Origin: Sphingomonas echinoides
Lineage (GTDB): Bacteria > Pseudomonadota > Alphaproteobacteria > Sphingomonadales > Sphingomonadaceae
Assembly: GCF_029623395.1 (NCBI RefSeq)
Contig: NZ_JAPYKK010000008.1
Span: 62,001-126,000 of the forward strand
Length of the DNA stretch: 64,000 nt
Direction: 5' to 3'
Under the pieces are notes generated by a model. That model had not been told where the DNA came from, did no database searches, and worked only from the letters and a program-made list of their open reading frames with translations. The translations under genes were made by a program, and so were the position numbers. This document shows, piece after piece, positions 31,852-41,250 of this stretch. How positions within the stretch are numbered: the first letter of the stretch is position 1; each line of letters starts with the position of its first letter.

Positions 31852-34491
31852 ATGACCGTTCGATCGCGCCTTCGTTTGCAGCTGCTGCTAGGCGGCACCT
31901 TGCTCGCCGTAGCCACTGCACCCGCGGTTGCGCAGACCGCGCCCGCCGCCGATCCGGCACCCGCAGCCACCACGGCTGATGCCGCGGCCCCGATCGCCGC
32001 CGACCAGCAGGGTCTCGGCGACATCGTCGTCACCGCGACTCGCCGCGAAACCAACCTGCAGAAGACGCCGATCTCGATCAGCGTGCTGAGCAGCCAGGGA
32101 ATCACCGATCGCCACGTCCAGAGCCTGTTCAACCTCGCCGACGGATCAATCCCGTCGCTCCGCGTCGCGACCTTCGAGGCGCGCCAGTCGGCGCTGACGA
32201 TCGGCATCCGCGGGATCGTCCCGTACGACCAGAACCAGACCGCGCGGGATGGCGGCGTCGGCGTCTATATCGACGGCGTCGCGCTCGGAAAGACGCAGGG
32301 CCTCAACGCCGCGCTGTTCGACATCGAGCGGATCGAAGTGCTGAAGGGCCCGCAGGGCACGCTGTTCGGCCGCAACACCGAGGGCGGCGCGCTGTCGCTC
32401 GTTTCCAAGGCGCCGACCGGCGTCCTCGGCGGTCGCGTGACCGCAGGCGTCGGCAATTACGGCAGCCACAATGCCGACCTGCATCTCGACCTGCCGAGCT
32501 TCTACAACATCTCGCTCAAGTTCGATGGTGTGTACCAGCATCAGGATCCGACCGTGAAGGATCCGCTCACGGGGTCGACCGGCTGGAACTATTACGACCG
32601 CAAGGGCGGCCGCGCCGCCGCGCGCTGGCAGCCGATCGACGGCTTCACCGCCGACTTCGCTTATGATTATGCGAAGGACGAGAATACCCCGCAGTACAGC
32701 CAGCTGATCAACTACAACCCGAACGGCTATGCGGTTGGCGCCTATAACGCGGCCGGCGCCTTGCAGCTCAACGGCGTGAATTGCGGCGGCACCATCCCCG
32801 CCGGCAGCACCAAGCCGATCTGTATCGCCCCGAAGGGTCCGCTCGTCGGGGTTCACCCCGAACGCCAGACCGTCGCCGACGTCGGCGTCCCGCAGCAGCC
32901 GAGCGTCGACACCACACACGGCTTCTCGGCCAATTTGAAGTACAAGCTCGCACCGTGGATCGAGCTGCGCTCGATCACCGCGTGGCGCGGCGTCGCGACC
33001 GACCAGTGGGACAACTCCGGCGGACCGGAGCGGAGCACCTTCGCGCCGTTCGTGCCCAACACCGCCAACCCGACCGCGCTGAACACGACCGGCACGTTCA
33101 GCCGCTACAGCCTGTCGTTCCTGCGCCAGCATCAGTTCAGCCAGGAAGTCCAGGCGGTCGGCAGCATTCCGCAGTTCGATTATGTCGTCGGTGGCTATTA
33201 CTACACCGAGCAGGCGTCCGAATATGCCGCCACGCCGCTGAGCAACCAGTGGAACAGCGACGGCACCGCCTACACCGTCCGGTCACCGATCCCGGGCAAT
33301 TCTGCGGCCATTTCCGGCGCGAACTCGGGCTATCAGCAGTTTGATCCGTCGTGCAACAACGGGCTGGCAAACACTGCGCCGCAGTTCAAGAACAGCTGCC
33401 AGTTCATCACCCGCGCCAGCGCGGCGACGGACCACAACTATTCGGTGTTCGGCAACGTGACCTTCACGCCGGAAGCGCTGAGCGACGTGGTGCACATCAC
33501 GGCCGGCGGTCGCTGGACGAAGGACGATCGCCACGGCATGCTGTATGTCGTCAACAACCGGACCGACCTGAACCCCGTCACCACGGTCGCCAACAGCACC
33601 GCGACGCCGTTCACGTTCAAGAGCAACATCAGCCGCTTCGATCCGATGATCAACATCGCGTTCGATGCGACTCCGGACGTCCACCTCTACGCGAAATACG
33701 CAACGGGCTTCCGCGCTGGTGGCGCGAACGACCGCTCGCTCCAGTTCAACGCGTTCGGTCCTGAATCGGTCAAGTCCTACGAAGTCGGCGCGAAGATGGA
33801 CTTCCTCCAGCATCGCGCACGCCTGAATCTTGCCGGCTACATCATGGATCGCAAGAACACGCAGTTCGACTTCGACTATTTCGATACGAACGGGTCTAGC
33901 GTCACCAACGGCAGCCACATCGAGCAGACGGTGAATGCCGGCAACAGCAAGATCCGCGGGATCGAAGCCGATCTGACCGTCAAGCCGTTCCCGGAACTGA
34001 CGCTGACCGGGTCCTATGCCTACACCTACTGGAAGGCACCGTCGGCGATCAGCCCGCTGGGTGGCGGTCTGCAGCAGTTGTACATCGTCTACACGCCGAA
34101 CAATGCGGCATCGGGCGCGATCGATTACGTGACCCCGATCCACATTGGCGATGCGAGCGTCCGCCTGCATCTCGACGGCAACTACGCGAGCAGCCAGTAC
34201 AGCTTCCAGCTCGAGCCGACCAAGACCGACGCGAGCTTTGTGATGAACGGCCGCCTCGCGCTCGCCGACATCTCGATCAACGACCACAACAAGGTCACCG
34301 TCGCGGTGTGGGCGCGCAACCTGCTCGACACGACGTACATCTACCGTCGCTCGGCGGCGAACTCGACGCCGGTGCAGAACATCGGGGCCAACGGGCAGCT
34401 CGTTTCGACCAACTACGGCGGCATCCTTGGCGATTATGCCAACTTCAACCCGCCGCGCACGTGGGGCCTGGAGCTTTCCGCCAAGTTCTGA
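31852..34491 (+). CDS. TonB-dependent receptor
   Basis: 879 residues: signal peptide (ending APAVA-QT), an Ala/Pro linker, TonB-box-like GDIVVTATRRETNLQKTP, plug domain with VYIDGVALGKTQGLNAALFDIERIEVLKGPQGTLFGRNTEGGA, and a barrel ending WGLELSAKF. It belongs to the broad CirA/FecA-like receptor group of sphingomonads, different from the receptor at 27024-30227. Substrate unknown (siderophore, metal complex or aromatic/plant compound). Monocistronic, closed by a terminator at 34518. It has a distinct regulatory repeat upstream. Confidence 0.94.
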   Translation: MTVRSRLRLQLLLGGTLLAVATAPAVAQTAPAADPAPAATTADAAAPIAADQQGLGDIVVTATRRETNLQKTPISISVLSSQGITDRHVQSLFNLADGSIPSLRVATFEARQSALTIGIRGIVPYDQNQTARDGGVGVYIDGVALGKTQGLNAALFDIERIEVLKGPQGTLFGRNTEGGALSLVSKAPTGVLGGRVTAGVGNYGSHNADLHLDLPSFYNISLKFDGVYQHQDPTVKDPLTGSTGWNYYDRKGGRAAARWQPIDGFTADFAYDYAKDENTPQYSQLINYNPNGYAVGAYNAAGALQLNGVNCGGTIPAGSTKPICIAPKGPLVGVHPERQTVADVGVPQQPSVDTTHGFSANLKYKLAPWIELRSITAWRGVATDQWDNSGGPERSTFAPFVPNTANPTALNTTGTFSRYSLSFLRQHQFSQEVQAVGSIPQFDYVVGGYYYTEQASEYAATPLSNQWNSDGTAYTVRSPIPGNSAAISGANSGYQQFDPSCNNGLANTAPQFKNSCQFITRASAATDHNYSVFGNVTFTPEALSDVVHITAGGRWTKDDRHGMLYVVNNRTDLNPVTTVANSTATPFTFKSNISRFDPMINIAFDATPDVHLYAKYATGFRAGGANDRSLQFNAFGPESVKSYEVGAKMDFLQHRARLNLAGYIMDRKNTQFDFDYFDTNGSSVTNGSHIEQTVNAGNSKIRGIEADLTVKPFPELTLTGSYAYTYWKAPSAISPLGGGLQQLYIVYTPNNAASGAIDYVTPIHIGDASVRLHLDGNYASSQYSFQLEPTKTDASFVMNGRLALADISINDHNKVTVAVWARNLLDTTYIYRRSAANSTPVQNIGANGQLVSTNYGGILGDYANFNPPRTWGLELSAKF

Positions 34492-34517
34492 TCCGACGTA
34501 GCGTACCGATCGTGAAG

Positions 34518-34552
34518 ACCCGGCCCGAGCATCCCGCTCGGGCCGGGTTTTT
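34518..34552. terminator. Intrinsic terminator between TonB receptor and histidine kinase genes
   Basis: ACCCGGCCCGAGC-ATCCC-GCTCGGGCCGGGT (13-bp stem) followed by a T-run. It overlaps the end of the convergent kinase gene and can terminate both directions. Confidence 0.88.
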
Positions 34553-35898
34553 CATGGCTCGATCGGGAGCGCGACGACCGCGCGGAGGCCAGGCGCCGCG
34601 TCCTCCAGCCGCAAGCTGCCCCCGTGCAACCGCGCGATCGCGTCGACCAGCGTCAGGCCAAGCCCCTGCCCCGGCCGATCGGACGCGATGTCGAGCCGCC
34701 CGAAGCGCAGGATCACGGTTTCGTGCGCTTCGGCGGGAATGCCGGGGCCGTCGTCCGTCACGGCGATCTCGAGCGTGGTCCCGACTCGCTGGACGGACAG
34801 CGCGATCCGCGTGCCGCCGGGCGTATGCCGGATCGCATTCTCGACGAGATTGACGACCATCTGCCGGAGCAGATGCACGTCGCCGGACAGCATCGCCGGC
34901 CCCGCGGTGGTGACGCTGAACGCGTCGCCCGCATCCTCCGCCACCGGCAGCAGCGTTTCCCCGACGGTGTGCGCGACCTGCGCGACGTCCACCGGGGCAA
35001 ACCGGCTGCGGCGGTGCCCGCCTTCGATTTCCCACAGCCGCATCAGGCTTGCAAAGATTTCGAGCACCTGATCGGTCTCGGCCAGGATCGCAGCGCTTTC
35101 GGCGTGGAGCGGCGTGGCGGCGGCGTGCCGCTCGAGCGCGGCGACCCGCGTATGCAGGCGCGCGAGCGGGCTCTTCAATTCATGCGCCACGTCGCGCGCG
35201 GCATGGCGGACGTTCGCCATCAATGCGTCGATGCGGTCGAGCATCGCGTTGAAGGCAGATGCCTGGCGGTCGAATTCGTTGCGCGACCCATCCACCGGGA
35301 CGCGGCTCGACAGATTGCCCGCCATTACCGCGTCGACCGTCGTCTGCATCGCCCGCAACCGGCGGCTGACTTCCCACACGATCGCCCCCGCGCCCCCGGC
35401 GAACAGCAGCACCGCGATGATCAAGCCAACGAGTTGCGCTTTGAACAACCGGGCATCGAACGCGGCGACGACATCATTGTCCGACGCGATGACCAGCGTC
35501 GCACCTTCCGCGACGCGCCGGACGAGCGCGCGCCCGTGCGTGACGCCGTCGACATCGGCGCTGTCGCCGAAATCCGAATAGCCCGCTGGCGGCAGGGTGC
35601 CGAGATCGAGGTTGCCCGCAACCCGCCGCCCGGTGCGATCCTGCAGCAGGAACAGCAGGTCGGCGCTTTCGTGCGCGTGGCGCTTCGCCGCGATCCGCGC
35701 CGCCATCGTCGCGACCGATCCCGCGCGAGGTTCGCCGATCACCTCCTGCGCTTCCTGCGCGAGCCGGCGATCGACCTCGCGGTTGAGCGCATCGTGGACG
35801 ATGACGTAATTCGCGCCCCGAACCGCGAGCAGCACCACGACGATCACGCTCACATACAGCAGCATGATCGCGCGGAGCGACCGCGGCCGGAAGCTCAT
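34552..35898 (-). CDS. Sensor histidine kinase (HAMP, HisKA, HATPase)
   Basis: 448 residues. Two transmembrane helices (about 11-30 and 157-178) flank a periplasmic sensor domain of about 125 residues, then HAMP, and a HisKA domain with the phospho-acceptor His in RDVAHELKSPLARLHTR. The HATPase domain follows with NLVENAIRHTPGG, DDGPGIP and GQGLGLTLV. It should phosphorylate the overlapping OmpR-type regulator (4-bp ATGA overlap). The arrangement resembles QseC/PmrB-like kinases. The signal is unknown; the convergent TonB receptor is a possible but unproven target. Confidence 0.94.
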   Translation of the reverse strand: MSFRPRSLRAIMLLYVSVIVVVLLAVRGANYVIVHDALNREVDRRLAQEAQEVIGEPRAGSVATMAARIAAKRHAHESADLLFLLQDRTGRRVAGNLDLGTLPPAGYSDFGDSADVDGVTHGRALVRRVAEGATLVIASDNDVVAAFDARLFKAQLVGLIIAVLLFAGGAGAIVWEVSRRLRAMQTTVDAVMAGNLSSRVPVDGSRNEFDRQASAFNAMLDRIDALMANVRHAARDVAHELKSPLARLHTRVAALERHAAATPLHAESAAILAETDQVLEIFASLMRLWEIEGGHRRSRFAPVDVAQVAHTVGETLLPVAEDAGDAFSVTTAGPAMLSGDVHLLRQMVVNLVENAIRHTPGGTRIALSVQRVGTTLEIAVTDDGPGIPAEAHETVILRFGRLDIASDRPGQGLGLTLVDAIARLHGGSLRLEDAAPGLRAVVALPIEP

Positions 35899-36572
35899 CC
35901 CTGGTCGACGATCATATAGCCGACCCCGCGGATCGTCGTGATCGGGTCGGCTTCGCCGTTCGCGCAGAGTTGCGCACGGACTCGGCGAATGTAGGATTCG
36001 ACGATGTTGGTGGCGGGTTCGAAATCATAGTCCCACACCGTGCGGTAGAACATCTGCCGCGTGACGACGCTGTTCTTGTTCCGGATCAGTTCGCACAGCA
36101 TCTGGAATTCGAGCTTGGGCAAGGTGAGCACCCGCCCGTTGCGCACCGCGCGATGCTTGACCTCGTTCACCTCGATGTCGCCCGCGCGCATCACGCCGCC
36201 ATCGTTGGCGCGGGCGGTGCGGCGCTGGATCGCCTTGATCCGCGCCTCGATCTCGACCGGGGCGGCGGGTTTGACGAGATAATCGTCCGCGCCCGCGTCC
36301 AGCCCGACCAGCCGCTGATCGAGATCGCCGAGCGCGGTAAGCATCACGATCGGAACCGACACGCCGCGGTCGCGCAACGCGCGCGCGACACCGATGCCGT
36401 CGACATGCGGGAGCATCACGTCGAGCAGGACGGCGTCGAACTGATCCGCGGTCGCTTGCAGCAACGCCGCGCGCCCGTCCGGCGCAACGACGCTGTCGTG
36501 CCCCAGGTCGGCCAGGTCGCTGACCAGCAGCCGAGCCGTACGGGCATCGTCTTCGACGACCAGAAGGCGCAT
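35895..36572 (-). CDS. OmpR/PhoB family response regulator
   Basis: 225 residues. Receiver domain MRLLVVEDDARTARLLV with phospho-acceptor Asp51 in AVLLDVMLPHVDG and Lys in YLVKPAAPVEIEAR. The C-terminal winged helix (VLTLPKLEFQMLCELIRNKNSVVTRQMFYRTVWDYDFEPATNIVESYIRRVR) binds DNA. First gene of the two-component operon with the kinase at 34552. Confidence 0.95.
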   Translation of the reverse strand: MRLLVVEDDARTARLLVSDLADLGHDSVVAPDGRAALLQATADQFDAVLLDVMLPHVDGIGVARALRDRGVSVPIVMLTALGDLDQRLVGLDAGADDYLVKPAAPVEIEARIKAIQRRTARANDGGVMRAGDIEVNEVKHRAVRNGRVLTLPKLEFQMLCELIRNKNSVVTRQMFYRTVWDYDFEPATNIVESYIRRVRAQLCANGEADPITTIRGVGYMIVDQG

Positions 36573-36664
36573 GTTCGATGGTTCCCTGACGCTACGTCGC
36601 TCGCGCGCCAGCCATCGGCGTTTCCGGTTCGACTTACAAACCGAATGTCACGGGAGAGGCGGAT

Positions 36665-37045
36665 TTAGCGCAGCGCGCGCGGGCGTGGCTTTGCGTCGAC
36701 GCCGCGCTCGATCGTCACGGTGTCGGGCAGACCGGGGATCAGGTCGATCCAGAAGTCGTCCGGCTCGCATCCCGGCACTGGAATCGTCCGCAGGAAGGCA
36801 GACGGATCGCACATAACGGCGAGACAGTCCGCGAGCGAAGGGGCGTCTGGGGGACCTATCGTCTCGTGGACCATCTCGTCGGTCGTCTCACCGCCCGCCA
36901 AGAGACGCGTCCGCGCCGCCGACCATAACGCCACTTCGTCGTGCAACACGAACGTCAGGGTAACGCGAAACTCAGGTTGGGGGCTTAGGCCGGCCTGGAT
37001 TCCGTCGCGAACACCGGCGAACGTCTCTCGGTCAAAAACGTACAT
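36665..37045 (-). CDS. Hypothetical protein, 126 residues
   Basis: No family recognised. Soluble, acidic, ending in Arg/Pro-rich DAKPRPRALR. Readable stretches are FRVTLTFVLHDEVALWSAARTRLL and PDDFWIDLIPGLPDTVTIERG. ATG at 37045 has GAGGA 8 bp upstream and is preferred over 37087. Lies between the response-regulator gene and another unknown gene, both on the minus strand, with gaps near 100 bp. Confidence 0.55.
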   Translation of the reverse strand: MYVFDRETFAGVRDGIQAGLSPQPEFRVTLTFVLHDEVALWSAARTRLLAGGETTDEMVHETIGPPDAPSLADCLAVMCDPSAFLRTIPVPGCEPDDFWIDLIPGLPDTVTIERGVDAKPRPRALR

Positions 37046-37144
37046 TGGTACATCCTCGCGGAACAGGCCGTTGAACGACGCAATCATTGTAATAAAATCG
37101 AGATGCCTTTGCCATATAGCAGAAATACAGGGATGAAGCGGCGG

Positions 37145-37564
37145 CTATTGTAGCGCGTAGCGCCGCAGATTTGCCGGATCCGCGCGCGCGTGCGCCAGGA
37201 TCAGGCAAAGCTCGGCGAACAACCGGTCCCACACCGTACAGGGAATCGACAGGGGTGTTTCCGACCGATGCGTATCGATGACGATCCGGCTCACCGGATC
37301 GACTTCGAGCCGCAGGGTCGCACTCCACGTGCCGAGGATCCGTTCATCCGGCAGCACCCCCGGCACCGCGAGCCGCGCCGACATCAGGAAGCCCCACAGA
37401 ACTTCGGTGCCGTACAGGTCGAGCGTGGCATAGGGCTGTCCGGCAAGATCGGGGCGCTGCACGACGACCCGCGCGCCCGCCGCATGGCGTTCGGCGCACA
37501 ACCGCAACCGCAGCCCTAGCGCATCGATGATTTCGCGGACTCGGGGAAGGCCATCGTGGTGCAT
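37145..37564 (-). CDS. Hypothetical protein, 139 residues
   Basis: No family recognised. A soluble protein with alternating beta-like segments (YATLDLYGTEVLWGFLMSARLAVPG, TWSATLRLEVDPVSRIVIDTHRS) and a C-terminal helix. Stands at the left border of the flagellar region, on the same strand as flgH but separated from it by 128 bp that include a strong stem-loop. Its coding bias matches its neighbours. Confidence 0.6.
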   Translation of the reverse strand: MHHDGLPRVREIIDALGLRLRLCAERHAAGARVVVQRPDLAGQPYATLDLYGTEVLWGFLMSARLAVPGVLPDERILGTWSATLRLEVDPVSRIVIDTHRSETPLSIPCTVWDRLFAELCLILAHARADPANLRRYALQ

Positions 37565-37633
37565 GCCCTCATCTTAAGCCGCCGCCGCCGGGTTCGGGCG
37601 CAGGTCGGCAGGTAAATGCCGCAAAACGGGCAA

Positions 37634-37661
37634 CGGGCACGCGCAGATCTGCGCGTGCCCG
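37634..37661 (-). terminator. Stem-loop downstream of flgH
   Basis: A 28-base perfect palindrome, CGGGCACGCGCAGA/TCTGCGCGTGCCCG, 32 bp past the flgH stop. On the minus strand it is followed by TTGCCCGTTTTGC rather than a clean U-run, so it may be a weak terminator or a message-end stabiliser for the flgFGAH operon. Confidence 0.55.
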
Positions 37662-37692
37662 CCGAAAATGCCGATCGCCAAAGGGACCGTCG

Positions 37693-38457
37693 TCAGAACG
37701 GGAAAAGCGCATCGTAAATCTGCTGCCCCCAGCGCGCCTGCTGCGCATCGGACAATTGGCCGCGCCCGCCGTAGCTGATCCGCGCCTCGGCGATTTGCGA
37801 ATGGAGCACCGAATTGTCACGCGCAATGTCCTGCGGGCGGACGAAACCGGTGACGATCAGCTCGCGCAGCTCGTTGTTGACGCGCACTTCCTGTCGGCCG
37901 CGAACACTGAGATTGCCGTTGGGCAGGACATCTGTGACGATCGCGGACATCGTCATGTTGATCGTCTCGGACCGGCTGATGTTGCCGCCGCCCGCGGATT
38001 GCGACTTGCTGTTGGTGCTGGCGAGGTTGGTCGGATCGATGCTCTTGGGCAGCAGCTTCTGCAGGCCGAGCAGGCTGCCGACGCTGGCGTTCTCGGATCC
38101 GGTGCGGTTGCGCGTGGTGTTGTTGCCGACCTCGGCCTTGTCCGCGATGTTGATACGGATCGTCAGGATGTCACCGGTCCGCGTCGCGCGCTGATCGGCC
38201 AGGAACGCGGCGGCGCCTGCGCGGAACAGCGAGGCAGTAACTGGCCCGGCGGGGGTGGCGGCGTACGCCATTCCGGGCGTCCGCGCTTCACGCCGGAGCG
38301 TCGCGCCCGCCTGGCCGAGCGAGCGCTCGGTCGCGACGGTTTCCGTGACGTGCGTCGGCGACAGCTTTGGCGCCTTGCCGATCGTCTGCAGCCGCCCGAC
38401 CGCGCCGCAGCCCGACAGCAGCAACGCGCCGCCTGTCACTATAAGGATCGTCTTCAT
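37693..38457 (-). CDS. flgH: Flagellar L-ring lipoprotein FlgH
   Basis: 254 residues. The lipoprotein signal ends LLLSGC (Cys17). Mature FlgH features: SLFRAGAAAFLADQRATRTGDILTIRINIADKAEVGNNT, then INMTMSAIVTDVLPNGNLSVRGRQEVRVNNELRELIVTGFVRPQDI and IAEARISYGGRGQL. It forms the outer-membrane bushing around the flagellar rod. Last gene of flgF-flgG-flgA-flgH. Confidence 0.97.
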   Translation of the reverse strand: MKTILIVTGGALLLSGCGAVGRLQTIGKAPKLSPTHVTETVATERSLGQAGATLRREARTPGMAYAATPAGPVTASLFRAGAAAFLADQRATRTGDILTIRINIADKAEVGNNTTRNRTGSENASVGSLLGLQKLLPKSIDPTNLASTNSKSQSAGGGNISRSETINMTMSAIVTDVLPNGNLSVRGRQEVRVNNELRELIVTGFVRPQDIARDNSVLHSQIAEARISYGGRGQLSDAQQARWGQQIYDALFPF

Positions 38458-38506
38458 TGCGTATGTCCCCTGTGGATTGGATTTCGAGGCAGCGCCCCCA
38501 CGCGAC

Positions 38507-38971
38507 TTACGGACCGACCAGCACCAGCCCGCTCGCCGCCGCGACGCCGTCCAGCGTTCGCGCGGTGGAGGCGGCGACGACGCGAACCGGCTCGCCCGAG
38601 CCCGCGCTGGCGAGCGCGCGGCCGCTGGTGGTGATCAGCAGCCCGCGGCTGCGATAGGCGATCAGGACGGGCTCGCCGCGCCGGACGAGACGCGGCGTCA
38701 CCACGTCGGTGATCCGCACGACGCTGCCGGGTGCGAGCCCGCGGCTTGTTTCCTTGCCGATCGCGTCGGTGGGCTGGAGCGCGCCGCGCGCCTGACCCAG
38801 CGCACGATCTTCGTAGATAAAGTCCTCTGCGGAGAGGATCGTCCCCTGCGAGACCGGATGCGCCAGCACCGCGACCTGGACCATCGCGGGCCGCATCGTG
38901 GGCGTCACGCCCTGCCCCGCGACCGGACTTGCGACCGCACCCAGCAGCAGGAACGCGATCCGCGCGCTCAT
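38507..38971 (-). CDS. flgA: Flagellar P-ring assembly chaperone FlgA
   Basis: 154 residues with an N-terminal signal peptide (ending PVAG). SAF-domain features: VAVLAHPVSQGTILSAEDF, ALQPTDAIGKETSRGLAPGSVVRITDV, RRGEPVLIAYRSRGLLITTSGRALASAG. A periplasmic chaperone for FlgI. The ATG overlaps the flgG stop by 4 bp; flgI itself is not in the window. Confidence 0.93.
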   Translation of the reverse strand: MSARIAFLLLGAVASPVAGQGVTPTMRPAMVQVAVLAHPVSQGTILSAEDFIYEDRALGQARGALQPTDAIGKETSRGLAPGSVVRITDVVTPRLVRRGEPVLIAYRSRGLLITTSGRALASAGSGEPVRVVAASTARTLDGVAAASGLVLVGP

Positions 38972-39751
38972 CGCAGCTGGCTCGTCGTCGCGAGCATCTC
39001 GTCCGCGGTCTTCACGACGCGGCTGTTCATCTCATAGGCGCGCTGCGCGGTGATCAACGCGGTGATCTCGGACACCGGATTGACGTTCGACGCCTCGATG
39101 AAGCCCTGCTGGATCGTCCCGAACCCCGGCTCGCCCGGATTGGCGAGCGTCGCCTGCCCGGACGAGGCGGTTTCGAGGAACATGTTCCCGCCCTGCGCCT
39201 CGAGCCCGCCTTCGTTGACGAAGGTCGCGAGCTGCAACTGTCCCACGGTCTGCAGATCAGGCTGGCCTGCGAGTTTCACCTGCACCAGCCCGGTCTTGGA
39301 CACGCTGACGTCGACCGCCTCGGGCGGCACGGTGATCCCCGGCTCGACCGGCAAGCCGTCCGCGGTCACGAGCTGCCCCTGGTCGGAGACCTGGAACGAG
39401 CCGTCGCGGGTGTAGCCGGTCTCGCCCGAGGGCAAGGTGACGGGGGAAATAGCCGCGCCCCTGCACCGCCACGTCATAACGATTGTCGGTCTGCGTCAGC
39501 GCGCCTTGCGTCGCGATGCGGTACACGCCGCCCGTTTTGACGCCCGCGCCGATCTGGATCCCGGTCGGCACGCGATTGTCGCCGCCCGCCGCCGCGCCGG
39601 GGCGCGACACCTGCTCGTACAGCAGGTCCTGGAATTCGGCACGCTGCCGCTTGAACGCCGTCGTGTTCATGTTGGCGATGTTGTTCGAGATGACATCGAC
39701 GTTGGTCTGCTGCGCGAGCATTCCGGTGCCGGCAATCGATAGGGAACGCAT
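38968..39751 (-). pseudogene. flgG: Distal rod protein FlgG gene with an apparent +1 frameshift
   Basis: The N-terminal half (MRSLSIAGTGMLAQQTNVDVISNNIANMNTTAFKRQRAEFQDLL ... YDVAVQGRGYF) and the C-terminal half (PVTLPSGETGYTRDGSFQ ... ITAQRAYEMNSRVVKTADEML) are both clearly FlgG but lie in different frames. The break is at the GGGGG run, plus strand 39442-39446. Removing one base restores a 260-residue protein of normal length. As read, the upstream frame continues into Arg-rich nonsense to about 39257. Either a real mutation, a switchable tract, or a sequencing error. Confidence 0.9.
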
Positions 39752-39775
39752 ACAGGTCTCCTGGGTGGAAAGGGG

Positions 39776-40516
39776 TCAGCCGAAGCGGCCGAGCTTGTCG
39801 ATCGCGGCCTTGCGCATGTCGCCGATCGCCTCGCTCATCTTCATGCTGGTCTGATAGGCGCGCAGGATCTCGACCATGTTGGTCGTCTCGACGATCGGCT
39901 GGACGTTCGACCCTTCGATCCCGCCGCTGCGCAGCTTCGTCTCGGCGGCGGACAGCGCGCGCCCGCCGGTCGCGGTGAACAGCCCGTCGCCGCGCGGATC
40001 GACGCCGGCCTCATTATCGAACACGGTCACCTCGATCCGCCCGAGCGCCCCGGCCGCTCCGCTGACCGTCCCGTCCGGCCCGATGCTGAGCTTGCCGAGC
40101 TGATCGGGCGGGATCGCGATCGGTCGCCCGCCCTCGCCGCGCACCGGCAGTCCGCCCGCGGTCACCAGCGATCCGTCGTCGCCGACCTTGAGATAGCCCG
40201 CGCGGGTATAAGCGGTGGTGCCGTCGGACGCGTCGACCGCGAGATAGCCGGGGCCGTCGATCATCACGTCGATCGGGTTGCCGGTCGGCTGGAACCCGCC
40301 CTGCGCGGTGTCGTGGACCGCGCCCAGGTCGAGCACGAGCGAAGTCGTGCGGACCGGGTCCTGCGGCTCGCCGGTCTTCTCGACATATTCGCGGAACACC
40401 GGGTCCTCACGCTTGAACCCGGCGGTCGAGACGTTGGCGAGGTTGTTCGCCGCGACGTCCATCCGGCGGCGCAGCGCCTGTTCGTGGCTCAGCAATACGG
40501 TCGAGGATATGTCCAC
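39776..40516 (-). CDS. flgF: Proximal rod protein FlgF
   Basis: 246 residues. N-terminal rod motif HEQALRRRMDVAANNLANVSTAGFKRED; middle GFQPTGNPIDVMIDGPGYLAVDASDGTTAYTRAGYLKVGDDGSLV; C-terminal helix QPIVETTNMVEILRAYQTSMKMSEAIGDM. GTG at 40516 is chosen because AAGGA lies upstream and residue 1 begins the family alignment (VDISSTVLLSHEQ). First gene of the minus-strand rod operon, divergent from fliL across 122 bp. Confidence 0.95.
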   Translation of the reverse strand: MDISSTVLLSHEQALRRRMDVAANNLANVSTAGFKREDPVFREYVEKTGEPQDPVRTTSLVLDLGAVHDTAQGGFQPTGNPIDVMIDGPGYLAVDASDGTTAYTRAGYLKVGDDGSLVTAGGLPVRGEGGRPIAIPPDQLGKLSIGPDGTVSGAAGALGRIEVTVFDNEAGVDPRGDGLFTATGGRALSAAETKLRSGGIEGSNVQPIVETTNMVEILRAYQTSMKMSEAIGDMRKAAIDKLGRFG

Positions 40517-40579
40517 CCGGTCGTCCTTCGGGAAAGTCGCTTTTTTCCGCGCTAGGCAAAAACTGCCCGGCGGCGCTCC

Positions 40580-40587
40580 TATAATAG
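40580..40587 (+). promoter_or_regulatory. TATAATAG element between flgF and fliL
   Basis: CCTATAATAGG is palindromic and could serve as a -10 box for both divergent operons. It is preceded on the plus strand by GCCCG...GCTCC, a layout repeated before several other flagellar operons in the window (43551, 49468, 60312, 60229 on the minus strand). Confidence 0.4.
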
Positions 40588-40638
40588 GCGGGAATTGCCG
40601 GGGGCGGTCGCCGCCACGACACCACAGGGGACGCATTC

Positions 40639-41250
40639 ATGAGCAAACCGGAGCCAGCGACCAAGGCCGGGGACGACGCGGCAAGTGCCATCGTCGAAGG
40701 GGGACCCGACGCCCCCGCACCCGCCGCGGGGAAGCGCAAGAAGCTGATCCTGTTCGGCGCGATCGGCGCGGTGCTGCTGCTCGGCGGCGGGGGCGGCGCG
40801 TGGATGGTCTTGGGCAGCAGCGCCAAACCCGCGACCGAGGCAAATGCCGAAGGCGGTCACGAAGCTCCGGCCAAAGCCGAGCATGGTGGCGGCGCGGAAG
40901 GCGGCGCGGAAGGCGGCGGGGACCATGGTGGCGGCGAGAAAGAGGGCGAGGCGTTCGTCGACGTGCCCGCGATGGTCGTCAACCTGCGCAGCGCCGACGG
41001 ATCGGCGCGCTTCCTCAAGGTGCATTTTGCATTGGTCCCCGGGGAGGGCATGACTGCCGAACAGATCACCGCCAAACTGCCGCTGCTGCTCGATGCCTAT
41101 CAGCCGTTCCTGCGCGAGCTGCGCCCCGACGATCTCGCCGGGTCGGCGGCGGTGTTCCGCGTGAAGGAGGAGATGGTCGTACGCGCGCACCAGACGCTGG
41201 GCGATGGCGCGGTCAAGGACGTGTTGCTTCAGGACCTGATCCAGCAATGA
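40639..41250 (+). CDS. fliL: Flagellar basal-body-associated protein FliL
   Basis: 203 residues. A cytoplasmic N-terminus, one transmembrane helix (KLILFGAIGAVLLLGGGGGAWMV, about 35-57), a Gly/Ala/Glu/His-rich linker and a periplasmic FliL domain (FVDVPAMVVNLRSADGSARFLKVHFALV ... VKDVLLQDLIQQ). FliL surrounds MotAB stators and supports torque. The stop overlaps the fliM start by 4 bp. Confidence 0.94.
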   Translation: MSKPEPATKAGDDAASAIVEGGPDAPAPAAGKRKKLILFGAIGAVLLLGGGGGAWMVLGSSAKPATEANAEGGHEAPAKAEHGGGAEGGAEGGGDHGGGEKEGEAFVDVPAMVVNLRSADGSARFLKVHFALVPGEGMTAEQITAKLPLLLDAYQPFLRELRPDDLAGSAAVFRVKEEMVVRAHQTLGDGAVKDVLLQDLIQQ

